From Earliella scabrosa (lineage: Eukaryota > Basidiomycota > Agaricomycetes > Polyporales > Polyporaceae), in the NCBI GenBank assembly GCA_022605405.1, contig JABYQQ010000006.1, forward strand, positions 2,170,001-2,234,000: 64,000 nucleotides of DNA, given 5' to 3'. Below the pieces are notes generated by a model. It made no database searches and was not told where the DNA came from. It saw only the letters and a list, made by a program, of their open reading frames with translations. Shown here piece after piece: positions 32,573 through 43,060 of the stretch. Position numbers and translations under genes: made by a program. Positions within the stretch are counted from its first letter, which is position 1, and every line of letters starts with the position of its first letter.

Positions 32573-33437
32573 AACATTCCTCGACACGCTTCTCAAGACC
32601 CTAAGCGACGCCTTGGAGGTGAAGTGAGGACAAGCAGGCCAGTGAGGGAGCGAGAGCAAGCATCGTGGGTTGGGTAAGCGTTAAAGTCGCTTGTCGAGGC
32701 AGCTGTGGCGGAGGGGCGAGAATCGCGTCCACGTGGCATTTTCTCACGCTCTCCATGACGCGCATCACTCCCTCTCAGGCTCAGCGACTTCTGGGTTGCC
32801 TACTTACAACTTACATGTGCTTTGAGAGCCCTACTGCAAGGAGTGTGTCGAGGTGAGTCGGTATACGACATCGCAGTTGTACATGGGACGAGTGGCTGAT
32901 ATGGAAACCGTTTCAGAGAGGGTGAACAGAGGGTCGGAGCGCCTGCTGCATGCGTAGTGGTTATTATTAGCAACGACGGGGAAGACTGTCCACTTGTTCC
33001 GACCTCGTTCTGGCGCTCTCTGTTCCGTACTGTTTTTGGCCGCCGTCGACCTCCTCCTGACAGACTGCCCGGTCGCCGGACTGTCTGTGGTGAGTTTCAG
33101 GTGTCCGTGGACGCGCTATGCACGCAGAACACGAAGGCTGCCAGCCTGTTTCGTTCCCATGCGTTCGAGCGCAGACAGCGACGCGTGTGGAGCATGCCCG
33201 GGCCGGGATCGGGACCAATGAGGTAGGTGCCGGCTGGGATCTGGAAGGGACGGCGAAGAGCTCGCGTCAAACGATGTCACTCCAAAGATTGCAAGGTTGC
33301 TTCGGACAGGGACCGTTTGCCGGCCTTTGCCCTGCCTCATAAACCTTGTTCGCTTTCCTGACGCCAGCTCACAACTCTCTTAATTCCCTCTTCGTTCTCC
33401 TCCTTTCCCCTCGCCGCTCCCTCGCTCGTCGTCCGCC
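32573..33437. other. divergent promoter region, HEM14 and glycoprotein 1
   Basis: A head-to-head spacer of 865 bases. Immediately before the glycoprotein ATG is a CT-rich stretch typical of strongly expressed fungal genes. A short out-of-frame upstream ATG on the minus strand at 32663 precedes HEM14. Nothing else was recognised. Confidence 0.45.
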
Positions 33438-34927
33438 ATGTTCCGCTTCTCCTCCCTCCTCCCTCTCGCCCTCGCCTCCGGTGCCTTCGCGCAAACATAC
33501 AGCGCGACATACCTCCCAGATACCGCCCCGAAGACCACCGAGGAGGGTCAGACCGGTACGAACCAATGCGGTACCTCGAACGACCAAAACTCGATGTGCC
33601 AGAATGTCTTCAGTACGTCGCTGTCTACCCTCGATGCTCCTCCGACCTAACACTCACTACCATTCCCCAGTCAATGCTCTTGACGACTTCTGTCTCTTCG
33701 CGCCCCCAGAGCCTGGTCCGGACTCCGTCGTCGGAAACACCGAGCGAATCGAGGTCGCATGGTGCATAAAGGGCGGTCACGGCACTCGTCTCATCCCCGA
33801 CGGCGCAATCAAGGGCGCACACTTCGTCCAGACCCCCGACTACGTCCAGATCACCGGTACCGGCGACCTCACCTTGATCAACATCCCTGCCGGCGACCAG
33901 GGTGGTGAGCTCGACCCACACGGTGCAGATGGGAACGGTGAGTAGGCGTCAGAGTGGCTATTTTCATTTCTCTGCTCGCCAGTGCTCGCCTACGGGCGGC
34001 GCGAAAAGGGGTCGCGCGCATACAGCCAGCAGCGAGGCGGCTGCGCCAGCCGGTGGGGCTCCCCTGCTGCGCCTCATCGTTTCGAGGGCAAGCGCGGCTC
34101 CTGTAGTGCTATTTTTGGCTCCCTATCGCTTCCGCGCTATTTCTGACCCAAATCCAATTCCCGGTCTTCAGGCAACCCGATTGGCGGTCTCGTCTTCTCC
34201 AGTGCGTTCGGCGAGCTCCAGCAAATACACGAGTGGACGGTAGGTCGTCGCGGTGGAACTCTTCTGGCTGCTTGAGAGCATTTGGACTGACGTGCGCGCT
34301 AGAACTTCATGTCGGCCACCGACTTCTGCATTCGTGCGTGCAAAGACGGCCCCAACGCACCAGCGCTCTGCCAGCACATTTACGATGTCATGGGTTGCGC
34401 CTGGAACATGCCCGGCAACTATGCCGCTGGCTCGTTCGACACGTGCCAGGGTGACACTGGCGAGGTGCGCATCTCACGCTGCTATCCAGCTGCAGACAGG
34501 GTCATTGATTGAACACAAACCCCATCGCACAGCCCATGGGTGTTTACGGCACGTCGACGTTCCACCAGGGCGACCCTGTCACGCCAGAGGCGCACCCTGC
34601 GCCCGCGACGTCGTCTTGCAACCCTGTTACCTCGATCGGGAACGGTCTCGTCGTCTCGAGTAGCGCATCTCCCACGAGCACCGGCAGCGGAAGTGGGCGG
34701 GCAACCTCTGCGGTTAGTAAAATTCTTCACAGACGTGATGAGTGCTCGTGTACTAATCGTTGTTCAATCTTCGCCAGCCTGCCGGCACTCGGGGCTCGGG
34801 CGCGCCCTCTGCGACCGATACTGGTGCATCGGATGAGAACGCAGCTGTGCCTCTGCTAAGCCGCGGACTGGAGATGATGGTCGCCGGTGCGGCCGTCGTC
34901 GTTGGTGCTGGTCTTGTTGTGGCATGA
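33438..34927 (+). CDS. secreted GPI-type 'macrofage activating glycoprotein' 1
   Basis: The precursor has a signal peptide (MFRFSSLLPLALASGAFAQ) and a cysteine-rich body. Conserved blocks include NQCGTSNDQNSMCQNVF, IPDGAIKGAHFVQTPDYVQ, GGELDPHGADGNG, NPIGGLVF, ELQQIHEWTNF, QHIYDVMGCAWNMPGNY and GVYGTSTFHQG. Together these match the fungal family annotated 'macrofage activating glycoprotein' (recalled). A Ser/Thr/Gly-rich stretch for O-glycosylation and a hydrophobic C-terminus (MMVAGAAVVVGAGLVVA) indicate a GPI anchor and a cell-surface location. Introns lie near 33614-33670, 33940-34171, 34240-34302, 34466-34531 and 34714-34777; the second is long at about 230 nt. Its function in fungal biology is not established. 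A paralog with the same intron pattern is encoded at 47550-49365 in the opposite orientation. Confidence 0.82.
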
Positions 34928-36089
34928 GCATACCGTCAGACCCAGCAGACAGCCGTCAGGCTGTCTGCATATAGGTGGGGGCGTGTCCTGTTCGACGCGC
35001 GCCATCTTTTCCATCTCTTACCATCATGATTGCTTCGGACAAAACTTCATTTACCATCTACCGCATTGGACATTCGCCTACTGCATACCTGCATCTATGT
35101 TCATTCTATTCAACACGTTCACGAATCAGTACGTCACGAGCATCATTACTAGTTGTTGTTTGTGGTGCGCGCACTCGTACCGTACGTACTACCTGCGTAC
35201 GTGCATATGGGTGCCGGCCGGTGTCGTTCCTTTCCTATCTTGTCACAGTCGTTACTTGAACATGGACTAGTAGAATTGGCCCGCGGTCTTGGCGAGACTT
35301 GCGAGTGGAGGTTGCGTACCTCTGGTACTTGGAGCATTATGCATTGGATCTAATACTGCAACTGGGTGGTGAGGACGTCCTCCGTTGCTCAAGTTGGCTA
35401 CCCAGGCTGCTGTCGTTAGCGGCGTACGTCTACCATGCTGCTAACACGAACGCTCGCGAACTTGCAAGTGAGCCACACGTCGCACGAATATGGGGCGTGG
35501 GACTTTGGTGGGACTGACGGTCGAGCGCTCGCTCCATCCTTGAACTTTGCTCGAACTCTCTTGACCAATCGCTTCACTCAGTCATCAGCCATGCCCATAG
35601 CAGCGTGTGTTCTCCAGGTTTGGTTTAAATGGCCAGGGTGGGTGAAAGTTGCCCCGACCGTAGTACTAGTGCTGGCATGCGCAGTGGTGCGACTCGCTCG
35701 GTACAACTCGGAGTCGCGACAGCTGTAACTGGCACGAGTCACTACTCGTTTCCGAAGGCCCCGGCGGAGGTCGGTAGGTACGTTGTGCCGCGTTGCCCGT
35801 TGCCAAGCAAGGGAGGAAGGTAGCCCAATTAGTCAACGCACAAACTCTAACAGCGTTAGCGTGGCATTGCACTAGGTTGAGTCCACAGGTCTCAACTCGC
35901 ACGGTTCAATTTTGCTTGCACCGTTCGACGTCGACCCTGCGCCTCACCCAACCTACCAACTTACTGTGCGCACGGTGCGTCTCTCTCATCATCTGCACTC
36001 GAGTAGTCTGACCCGCTTCGCCTGGGTGTGTACGGCTCGGACTTACATCCAGTTTCAGCGCTATCCCCGGCCTCCGAAGACGAAAGACG
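34928..36089. other. intergenic region with one copy of a 100-bp dispersed repeat
   Basis: 1.16 kb between glycoprotein 1 and the disrupted F-box gene. Apart from the direct repeat at 35222-35321, no feature is supported. Confidence 0.35.
35222..35321 (+). repeat. direct repeat, left copy (about 100 bp)
   Basis: Nearly identical to 43215-43312 in the same orientation, differing by several substitutions and a 2-base indel. Both copies lie about 0.8-1.3 kb upstream of a related F-box gene. They are therefore probably remnants of a duplicated upstream segment rather than an independent element. Confidence 0.75.
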
Positions 36090-36396
36090 ATGGACCACGA
36101 TCGCTCCCCATCGCCGTCTCCGACATGGAATCGGGATGTGACGGCGGACAGCTGCAGCACGAATCTTACCGGGTTCCGACTCGCGCCCAAGGTACCCGCA
36201 GATGTCGTGCACCACATCCTTGCGCTGCACCTCGCGATGGCGCCTTGCGACACGAGGACGCGTTCTGTGTGCTCGTTGGTCTGCAAGGAGTGGCTCGACA
36301 TCGCCCGTCCCTACCTCTTCCACACGATCCTCGTCCGGTCGGTCGTCTCTGGCGTCAGATTCAGGGCGTTCTTCCGGTTCATCGCAGCCCAACCCC

Positions 36397-36404
36397 GCAT
36401 CGCG
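36397..36404. repeat. 8-bp target-site duplication, left
   Basis: GCATCGCG, repeated exactly at 42247-42254 on the other side of the insertion. In both places it reads through the F-box gene frame. Confidence 0.8.
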
Positions 36405-36424
36405 CACCCCAGGCAGGGGCTCGG

Positions 36425-36477
36425 ACCATCTCTTAGGTCGGTTCTTTGGTACGTGGGAAACCCACCTAAGAGATGGT
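36425..36477. repeat. terminal hairpin of the 5.84-kb element
   Basis: Perfect 14-bp arms (ACCATCTCTTAGGT and its complement) enclose a 25-base loop just inside the left end. The right-arm sequence (AACCCACCTAAGAG) recurs in direct orientation near the other end at about 42197-42210. Confidence 0.75.
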
Positions 36478-37146
36478 CTCCCTCTGGGACCATCTCCCCC
36501 TACTGTCCGGATACAGTAGCATAATGTCACCTATCCAAGTCGCCAGTTTTCCCGTGTCCGCTGTGGTGTCCGCGAGAGGGCTCCATGGCATGTCCTCGTC
36601 TGTCACCAGAGTATCTGCCAGTCCTCGGCGGCGGGGAGCTCCGCATGGACGTCTAAGGTCACGGTCATGCTTGACAGTACTATTCTGGTTCTCTTTTCAC
36701 ACCCCGTCCGACCGCTAGTATTTTGATATTGGAATTCAGAACTGTTATTGCTACTAGTACCGGGGCTTGTGGGGCAGGGTCATTATCCCAGTAATGGACT
36801 TGTGAGTCAACAATCCCTACTGATTGACTCCGCCGTCTCTACGACATCCAATCCGCAACCAATATACTAGTATACCTGATTGAAGGTAGTCATACAACTT
36901 GAAGAGGTGCTACTACATGAAGCATAAATCCTCCGACGTGGCGCACTACTGACATTCAAGATTGACGCAATCAAGGAAGCAAGCATTGAACCGCTGCGCG
37001 GGGTCCATATGGATGTCCGCACAGAGGCTGACCCGGACATCCGCGGAGAGGTCCATACCGAGGTCCATACAGATGGCACAACGGGCGTTAAGCCAGAGCT
37101 GGGGTGAGCCGCAAGGGGATACAAAGAGAAGTCTGATCTTGCACAT

Positions 37147-37676
37147 ATGAGGATGTCCTCGCAGACGTCCTCGAGGATGCCTGATCAATGACCTCGCAGA
37201 CGTCCAGGACGGTGTCCTTGCAGACGTCCTCGCAGACATCCTCGAGGATGTCCTTGCAGACCTCCTTGCAGACCTCCTCGCGGACGTCCTCGCAGACGTC
37301 CTCGAGGTTGTCCTCGCAGACATTCGTGCAGACATCCTTGCGGACGTCCTCGAAGACGGTTTCGATCCTCGACGACGTCCTTGCAGACATCAGAGACGGT
37401 GTCCTTAGAGACGATGTCCTTGCACACGTCCTCGATGACGTCCCCGCAGACCTCCTAGCAGACCTCCTAGCAGACCTCCTTGCAGGCCCCCTCACAGACC
37501 TCCTCGCAGACCTCCTTGCAGACCTCCTTGCAGACCTCCTTGCAGACCTCCTTGCAGACCTCCTTGCAGACCTCCTTGACGACGTCCTCGCAGACCTTCT
37601 TATAGACGTCCTCGACGACGTCCTCGATGATGTCTATAAAGACCTCCTCGACGATGTCCTCGATGATGTCATCTAA
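37147..37676 (+). repeat. left subterminal array of 12-bp repeats
   Basis: About 530 bases of diverged head-to-tail 12-mers close to GACCTCCTTGCA or GACGTCCTCGCA. The most regular part is 37500-37575. Because the unit is a multiple of three, it produces artificial repetitive open frames on both strands (DLLA on plus, EVCK on minus). I do not regard these as proteins. Confidence 0.85.
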
Positions 37677-39136
37677 GAAAGCCCACCCTGGTCTAGGAAC
37701 CATGATCCTCCTCATCATCCTGGGTGCCTTGCTGGCATACTGCTGCCCCTATGTGCAAATGTCGAGTAGAAGTACTATTACGCACCTTTTATAGTACTGA
37801 CTGGCCTCTGCAGCTTCTATCCGGAGCGGGTATGTCTGTAACATACTAGCTGCCACCCAAGAGAAGTAGGGTCGGGCAAGCATGGCGAATGGTCGGTCTA
37901 GGCCGTGTTGTAGATATTGCGGATAGGCTCCGCCGACACGCTGTAGCCCATAGAGAGTGAATTTTACGTCTTACGGTACATTATTCTCCAAGGCCGTACT
38001 TACATGTAGCTTATGCACCGTACCTTGTCATAGCACCACTCGGGCCCCACCAGAACTCTACCCCAAAGGTCGTGGCTTGAGCATGTTGTGACGTGTTGGC
38101 GAGGAAGGTCGGGCACATGGCTGAGATGGACCGCAGTAAGCATAGTAGACAAGCGAAAGCCTGAGTTCAAGATCAAGAGAGATAGAGCCGCCCTGACAGG
38201 TTCCATGTTCAAAGAATGAGGGAGAGCTTGCGAGAGACGCGTCAGACGCGTCTTGAAAGTTGCCTCTCACAATACGATCACATGAAGACGCAACACATCT
38301 AGATCTAGATCTAAGATCCGCACTCCTGTAAGCAACAATTGTCACCAAGATCGTCCCGTTTGACGCACACTCCTAGCCATCCACCTCCTCCGATGCTTGT
38401 GTACAACTTCCGAAGTCTCCGGTAGCTATCACTATCAACTTGGACAATGTTCTATAGCTGACCAAGATGTAATCTTAGTCCCCGACAAAATGCTGCGCCT
38501 TTTGCTGACTGGCTGCTCTCTTGCTGACTGGCTGCTACCACCTGCCAACAGCGAGAACTCAATGTATGCCCCCCCCGGGCGCCATCCCAGTCCCGGTGGA
38601 CAATCATAAGGTGCAAAGTGTGTGGTATAGAAAGATTGCTAACTCCATGCACTCATCCGGTGGTGCAGAACCTATGCCGGCCAAATTGCGGAGTCTCTCG
38701 GGCCGATTGTCTCATCTCCGACGCCCAACTTCAAGTCGGTCCACCGGAATCAGGCTCAGTGGTCATTCATCCCCTCCGGAAGCTCCGTGTGTGTTGGAAA
38801 CAGTCGAACGAAGGCCCTGCAGTGTTTACGGACGTTGTCCGGCCTTGTTCGTACCCTAGCTGGCAATTCCGACGTGTCTGGCCTAGTAGTGGCGAGTGCT
38901 TGACATATGTTGCAGTATACCCCATTCCTCCTTTTCAATTCATCCTGACTGTTGTTTTTTCTCGGTAATGCACTCCGTACATGCTGATGCACTGCAAATT
39001 ATGCTGCGCCGGAACAGTCACGGATCCACCGCTCACGAGTCTCCTCGGTGACAGACACCGCATCCTGCTCCATCGGACTCTGCGAGCATGGCCAAATATC
39101 TCTGCCGAAAGCTCTCAGACAGTTAGAACCAATGTG

Positions 39137-40812
39137 ATGCACACCCCGCTACCTATTTCTGTTTGCTCCGATGACCTCCTCGTCCTCGACGACAATGCCA
39201 ATGTTCCGCACGCCACCATCACCCAAGCAAGCGCTCACTATGTCCGGCCGGCTACCACCCCACTCCGGTTGTCATTTCCTAGACCCTGCTCACTCGTCCT
39301 TCTTCGGTATTTGTTAACGATTGCTTGGAGACTGATACGGTACGTATAGGATGCAATACTCTGGCGATTTGAGTACATCCGACTCGTATAGTCCCATTCC
39401 GACATTCTACTAACACGCACTTTTGATTGCACCTCACTTAGCGACGCCCTCACCGCTCATTAATACTTCTCTCTTCAGCTCTTTCCAGTCATGCTTGGTC
39501 GCAGGGTTGCATACATATACATGTACTGATAGCTAGTAGCACTCGAACATACAAGGTTTCTTCCGCCCATTCCTTTCACGTTCGTCTTAAAGGCTCATAG
39601 TACTCTGGACTCTAGCATTGTATTCAACTTGTACTCGGAGTCGTCTTGCGCTCCTCGTCTTGCGCTCCTATCTCAGCCTCCCATTCTCCCGGCCAACCCT
39701 CGGAAGATCCACGACCGGCCCATCTCGACTCCTCTTTGACTCAGCTATCTCCGGCTCTTCTCGCTCCGCTCTCCGCTCTCTTCCTCATGACTTCTCATCT
39801 ATCGCAGCTCCTCTCGTGAACGTGCCGGCCAGACCCTTGCACCTTCGACCGACCCCCACTGTGAAATCAGTGTGGAACTATCATCAGCAGCTTCATCAGA
39901 AGTACATGAAATGGATGCACTGCGGACATTTCTACCCGTATACGACGCACCGAAACGACCGCGCACTCGCAGATGCGACACCTGTTGCCGAGGAGCCTCT
40001 CCGGCAACAGCTATCCTGCCGCGTCGGATTCCACAAGCGTGGTCAAGTACGCCTGCCATAAGTCCTCTAATTAACGCATAGTATGCGGTGCCCACCCCAC
40101 CGCATTATCCTGCTTGCTCCGATGGCCTCCTCGTCCTCGACGACGAGCATCGACATTCCGTGAGCCTCCACTGCCGAGACTAGCGCCCGGCGCGCCCTTG
40201 GTACCACACCACCTCCAATTGTTGTTCCCCCATTCCGTACCTACACTCTCCCCTTCGGTACTCGTTAAGCACCACTTGGACACTTATACGGTACACATAT
40301 GATGCAATTTTGCCATCTTCCGAGCCCCGGTTGTTGATACCGACGCATACTTACTAGTTACATCGAGTCCGCGCCCTTGTGATCATGCCTCGCTTGTAGC
40401 ATACCGTGACGTTAGCCGTGCCTCTCGCTACCAAAGTGCTCTCTCTTCCAGCTCTATTTCATTTATTCTTGGTCTTGGATCTGCGTAGATACATATGTGC
40501 TGGTAGCTAGCCCTCGAATGGACAAGGTTTCCTCCCCAATCCATCCCCAGTCAACCTCCCGACTTTCTCGAACCCCACTGGTATTGTATTCCCCCCCTCA
40601 CTCGTTGACTCTCGCCTCGCGTCTATCGTTCAGTATGCCTCTTCTTCTCCTCGCCCTTTTTATTCACAACCAATTCTTTTCAGCCGCCTCGACGACGAGT
40701 CCCGGCTTTTCTTCCTCTTTCTTTCACTACTGCTCTCTCTCTCTCATCTCCGAGGCACCCCTCGTGCACACATCAGCCAGACTTGTGCACCCTTCGACTG
40801 ATGCCTGCAAGA
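39137..40812 (+). repeat. diverged tandem duplication inside the element
   Basis: Segments at about 39137-39868 and 40090-40812 align in order. Shared blocks include TGACCTCCTCGTCCTCGACG, the ACGGTAC...ATGATGCAAT region, CATACATAT...CTGATAGCTAG and CAAGGTTTC. The offset is about 953 bases. No conserved coding frame was seen, so this is an internal duplication of non-coding element DNA. Confidence 0.6.
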
Positions 40813-41599
40813 GTGCTTGAATTTACATTGCTGATTGTACTCCTCACCGCCTTGCAAGCGGAAGCCTGAGCACATTGAAAGCTGTCGTGTGGTTACCTCA
40901 AGAGCGGAGAGAACTCATCCGGACCATCAAGAATAGGTGGGGAGAGATTCAACAGAATTGCGACTTGGGATCTGTAGTTTTATACCGCAGGTACTACTCT
41001 GTTGATCCAACACATGACATTCGGTCTCTCCAAGACCAGATTGTTAGCGTCGGACAATGGACATCGCAAGTTGGAAAGGACATATGGGCGCAATGGATGT
41101 ATTATGAATCACAGTGTTGGAATTGAAGCTATGCTACATGTAGAATGAGTATTATACAAAGTCTGATGCCGTTGAGAGGGTAAGGCATGGTAGTATAACA
41201 TGAATGCTACGGGAATGACCGAGGGGATGTCGATCAAGCGCAAAACCCAATCGGCGGCATGACATACACCGTATACTCGAGCAGTGGCGGGCACCCAGAG
41301 TCGCGAGAGTCCCGACACGGAGGAGAAGGTAGGGGGCACGTGTGCACTGTCGGGTGTAGTAAACATTGTCGTGGGCAACAGTGTTTGAAGGTGCAGCAGT
41401 GCGGGCCGGTATAGATGGAAGCTACAACAGGGAGCCGGGATCGACAAAGAATGCAGTCCCTCGGTTCCGATTCGGAGCTTCATTTGACATGTGTTAATAG
41501 TACAATGCCATTGAGATCGCACCGAGAGATGCATCATGCACATCACAAGATCCTTCTGAAACGCCACACCAGGACATGCACCATGTCTATGTGGAATCC

Positions 41600-41960
41600 T
41601 GTGGCGAGGACATCTACGGGGACGTCTGAGCGGACGTCCCCAGGAGCTCAGTCCACGGCGAGATTAGCTTAGATGTCCCCATGGATGTCCGTAAACAGTC
41701 GGGACATCCGCCGGGACATCCACGAGGACATCCGCGAGGACATCCACGAGGACATCCGCGAGGACGTCCGCCGGAATATGCGCGACGACATCCGAGTGGA
41801 CGTCCGCAGAAATGTCTGCGGGTACGTGATGTATGTCCCGGGGAACTCGGTCGTGGCACCTGAGCGAGGTCTGTCTGGACATCCCCGTGGATGTCCTCGT
41901 GGACGTCTGCAAAGAAATCTGCATAGGCGTCTATGAAGACCTCTAAGTGGATGTCAATCA
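41600..41960 (-). repeat. right subterminal array of 12-bp repeats, inverted
   Basis: A run of units such as GACATCCGCGAG, clearest at 41700-41770. Read on the minus strand the unit is GATGTCCTCGCG, close to the left array unit on the plus strand. The two arrays therefore form an inverted pair near the two ends, as expected for transposase-binding subterminal repeats. Confidence 0.75.
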
Positions 41961-42246
41961 CGACCTCCTCGTTGATATCAAAGGATCCCCAGGTCCGAGA
42001 GGAGGCACTTACCAGCGTCCGAAAGGAGGTCTTCACAAACATCCCAGACAGTGCACTATCAAACCCGAGGTCCTCAGTGACGTCCCGGAGAGCGTCCGAA
42101 TGGTACAAGGGCAAACGGGGGTCGCTATTAATAGAATGACAGCATGGGAACAGATACAAGGGGGGTCCTCTAAGGCATGTTTCCCATCTACAACGAAACC
42201 CACCTAAGAGGTTGGTCGTAGTCCTGGTCAGGCCCTGCCCTAGGTG

Positions 42247-42254
42247 GCATCGCG
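42247..42254. repeat. 8-bp target-site duplication, right
   Basis: GCATCGCG, an exact copy of 36397-36404. The F-box reading frame resumes directly after it (SFIQDLTF). Confidence 0.8.
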
Positions 42255-42789
42255 TCGTTCATCCAAGATCTGACCTTTGTGCCTGACCTTCGGCCCGCGC
42301 GCCAGCACATGTTAGCGGAGCTTGTGAAGATGGGGATGGAAACGGACGAGGCTGTCGGTGGTGTGGATACCATGGATCGCGACGACGACAACGACGGCGG
42401 CGAGGATGAACGTGACAGCAGTGGCGGGGACGACTGGGTAGACGCGCTCGACGGGGAAGGAGGCGCTGCCCCGCTTCAGGTTCTGCCTCTGGCTCGTCTC
42501 GCCCGCGAACCTCGCGAGCGACGAGAGCCCGAACCGGCCGTTCGCGGGCGGGTGGGTCGACCCGCGCGTCGTGCTGCACGATCTGGCCGTGTTCGATGGG
42601 ATGTGCGCGCAGCTCTGTGCGGCCCCGGGCCGGGAGGAGCGCGTGGAACGGATCGTGGTCGTTGTGGACGAGCTACTCGCGGTAGACTCCAGTGGTGTGT
42701 ATATATGTACATTGTACGTACCTATCAGGGATGGCCCTGAGACACTTTTGGTAGAATACACGGCGGTCGTGGTGGAGAACTGACAAACC

Positions 42790-43060
42790 TCTTCTAGGAA
42801 GACACTTGCCCCACCCTCGTTGAAGCCATCCTTCCGGGGTCTCTCCACTCTGGACGATATTGACACCTGCCGTCTATGTTTGGCCAGACGTTCCCGGCTC
42901 GAACGGTTCGACGGCCAGCTCGTCGTACATGAAGACCTCCATGTTTCTTTCTTGAAGGGCTCCCGACAACACAGATAGCGGCGCTGATGGACTGCGCACA
43001 GTGCGGGCGTCGACTCCATGCCGCCCGGCCCGTACTCCCTCTGCCGCGGGAACCCCAAAG
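42790..43060 (+). pseudogene. 3' relic of another F-box gene
   Basis: Frame-broken pieces match the C-terminal end of F-box gene K. TLDDIDTCRLCLARRSRLERF stands against TMDDTCAPLCLAPGARLKRF, and a stretch near 42955 (GLPTTQIAALMD) stands against GLPPTTTTAAMADRM. It follows directly on the 3' part of gene I, which carries its own version of the first block, so this is a second, separately decayed copy. No 5' part was found. Confidence 0.6.

Larger units (their letters stand above)
36405..42246. mobile_element. 5842-bp non-autonomous TIR transposon (hAT- or KDZ-like)
   Basis: The ends are CACCCCAGGCAGGGGCT and, reverse-complemented from the right, CACCTAGGGCAGGGCCT (13 of 17 match). Both ends continue into a CTCTTAGGTG-like subterminal motif, and the element is flanked by the 8-bp duplication GCATCGCG. 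An 8-bp duplication with short terminal repeats fits hAT; KDZ elements, common in basidiomycetes, are an alternative. The element has no open frame that looks like a transposase, so it is non-autonomous. Inside are two inverted subterminal repeat arrays, a terminal hairpin and a diverged internal duplication, each listed separately. The element interrupts F-box gene I. Confidence 0.75.
36090..42700 (+). pseudogene. F-box gene I, split by a 5.84-kb insertion
   Basis: ATG 36090 opens an F-box gene (KVPADVVHHILALHL, then CSLVCKEWLDIARPYLF and FFRFIAAQPRIA). The coding sequence is cut at 36404 by the element at 36405-42246. After the element the same reading frame resumes at the duplicated target (SFIQDLTFVPDLRP). 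This matches the corresponding point of the intact paralog K, where ACYIKELIL stands. The rest is also damaged: about 250-300 residues of the middle region present in K are missing, and the 3' part (DPRVVLHDLAVFDGMCAQLC, compare ILQDLATMDDTCAPLCLAPG in K) is in another frame from about 42430. Without removal of the insert the protein stops soon after the F-box. Confidence 0.78.

Noticed and set aside
37188..37718. Long repetitive open frames (DLLADLLA on plus, EVCKEVCK on minus)
   Set aside because: They follow directly from 12-bp DNA repeats in the subterminal array of a transposon, are open on both strands, and show no other coding sign.
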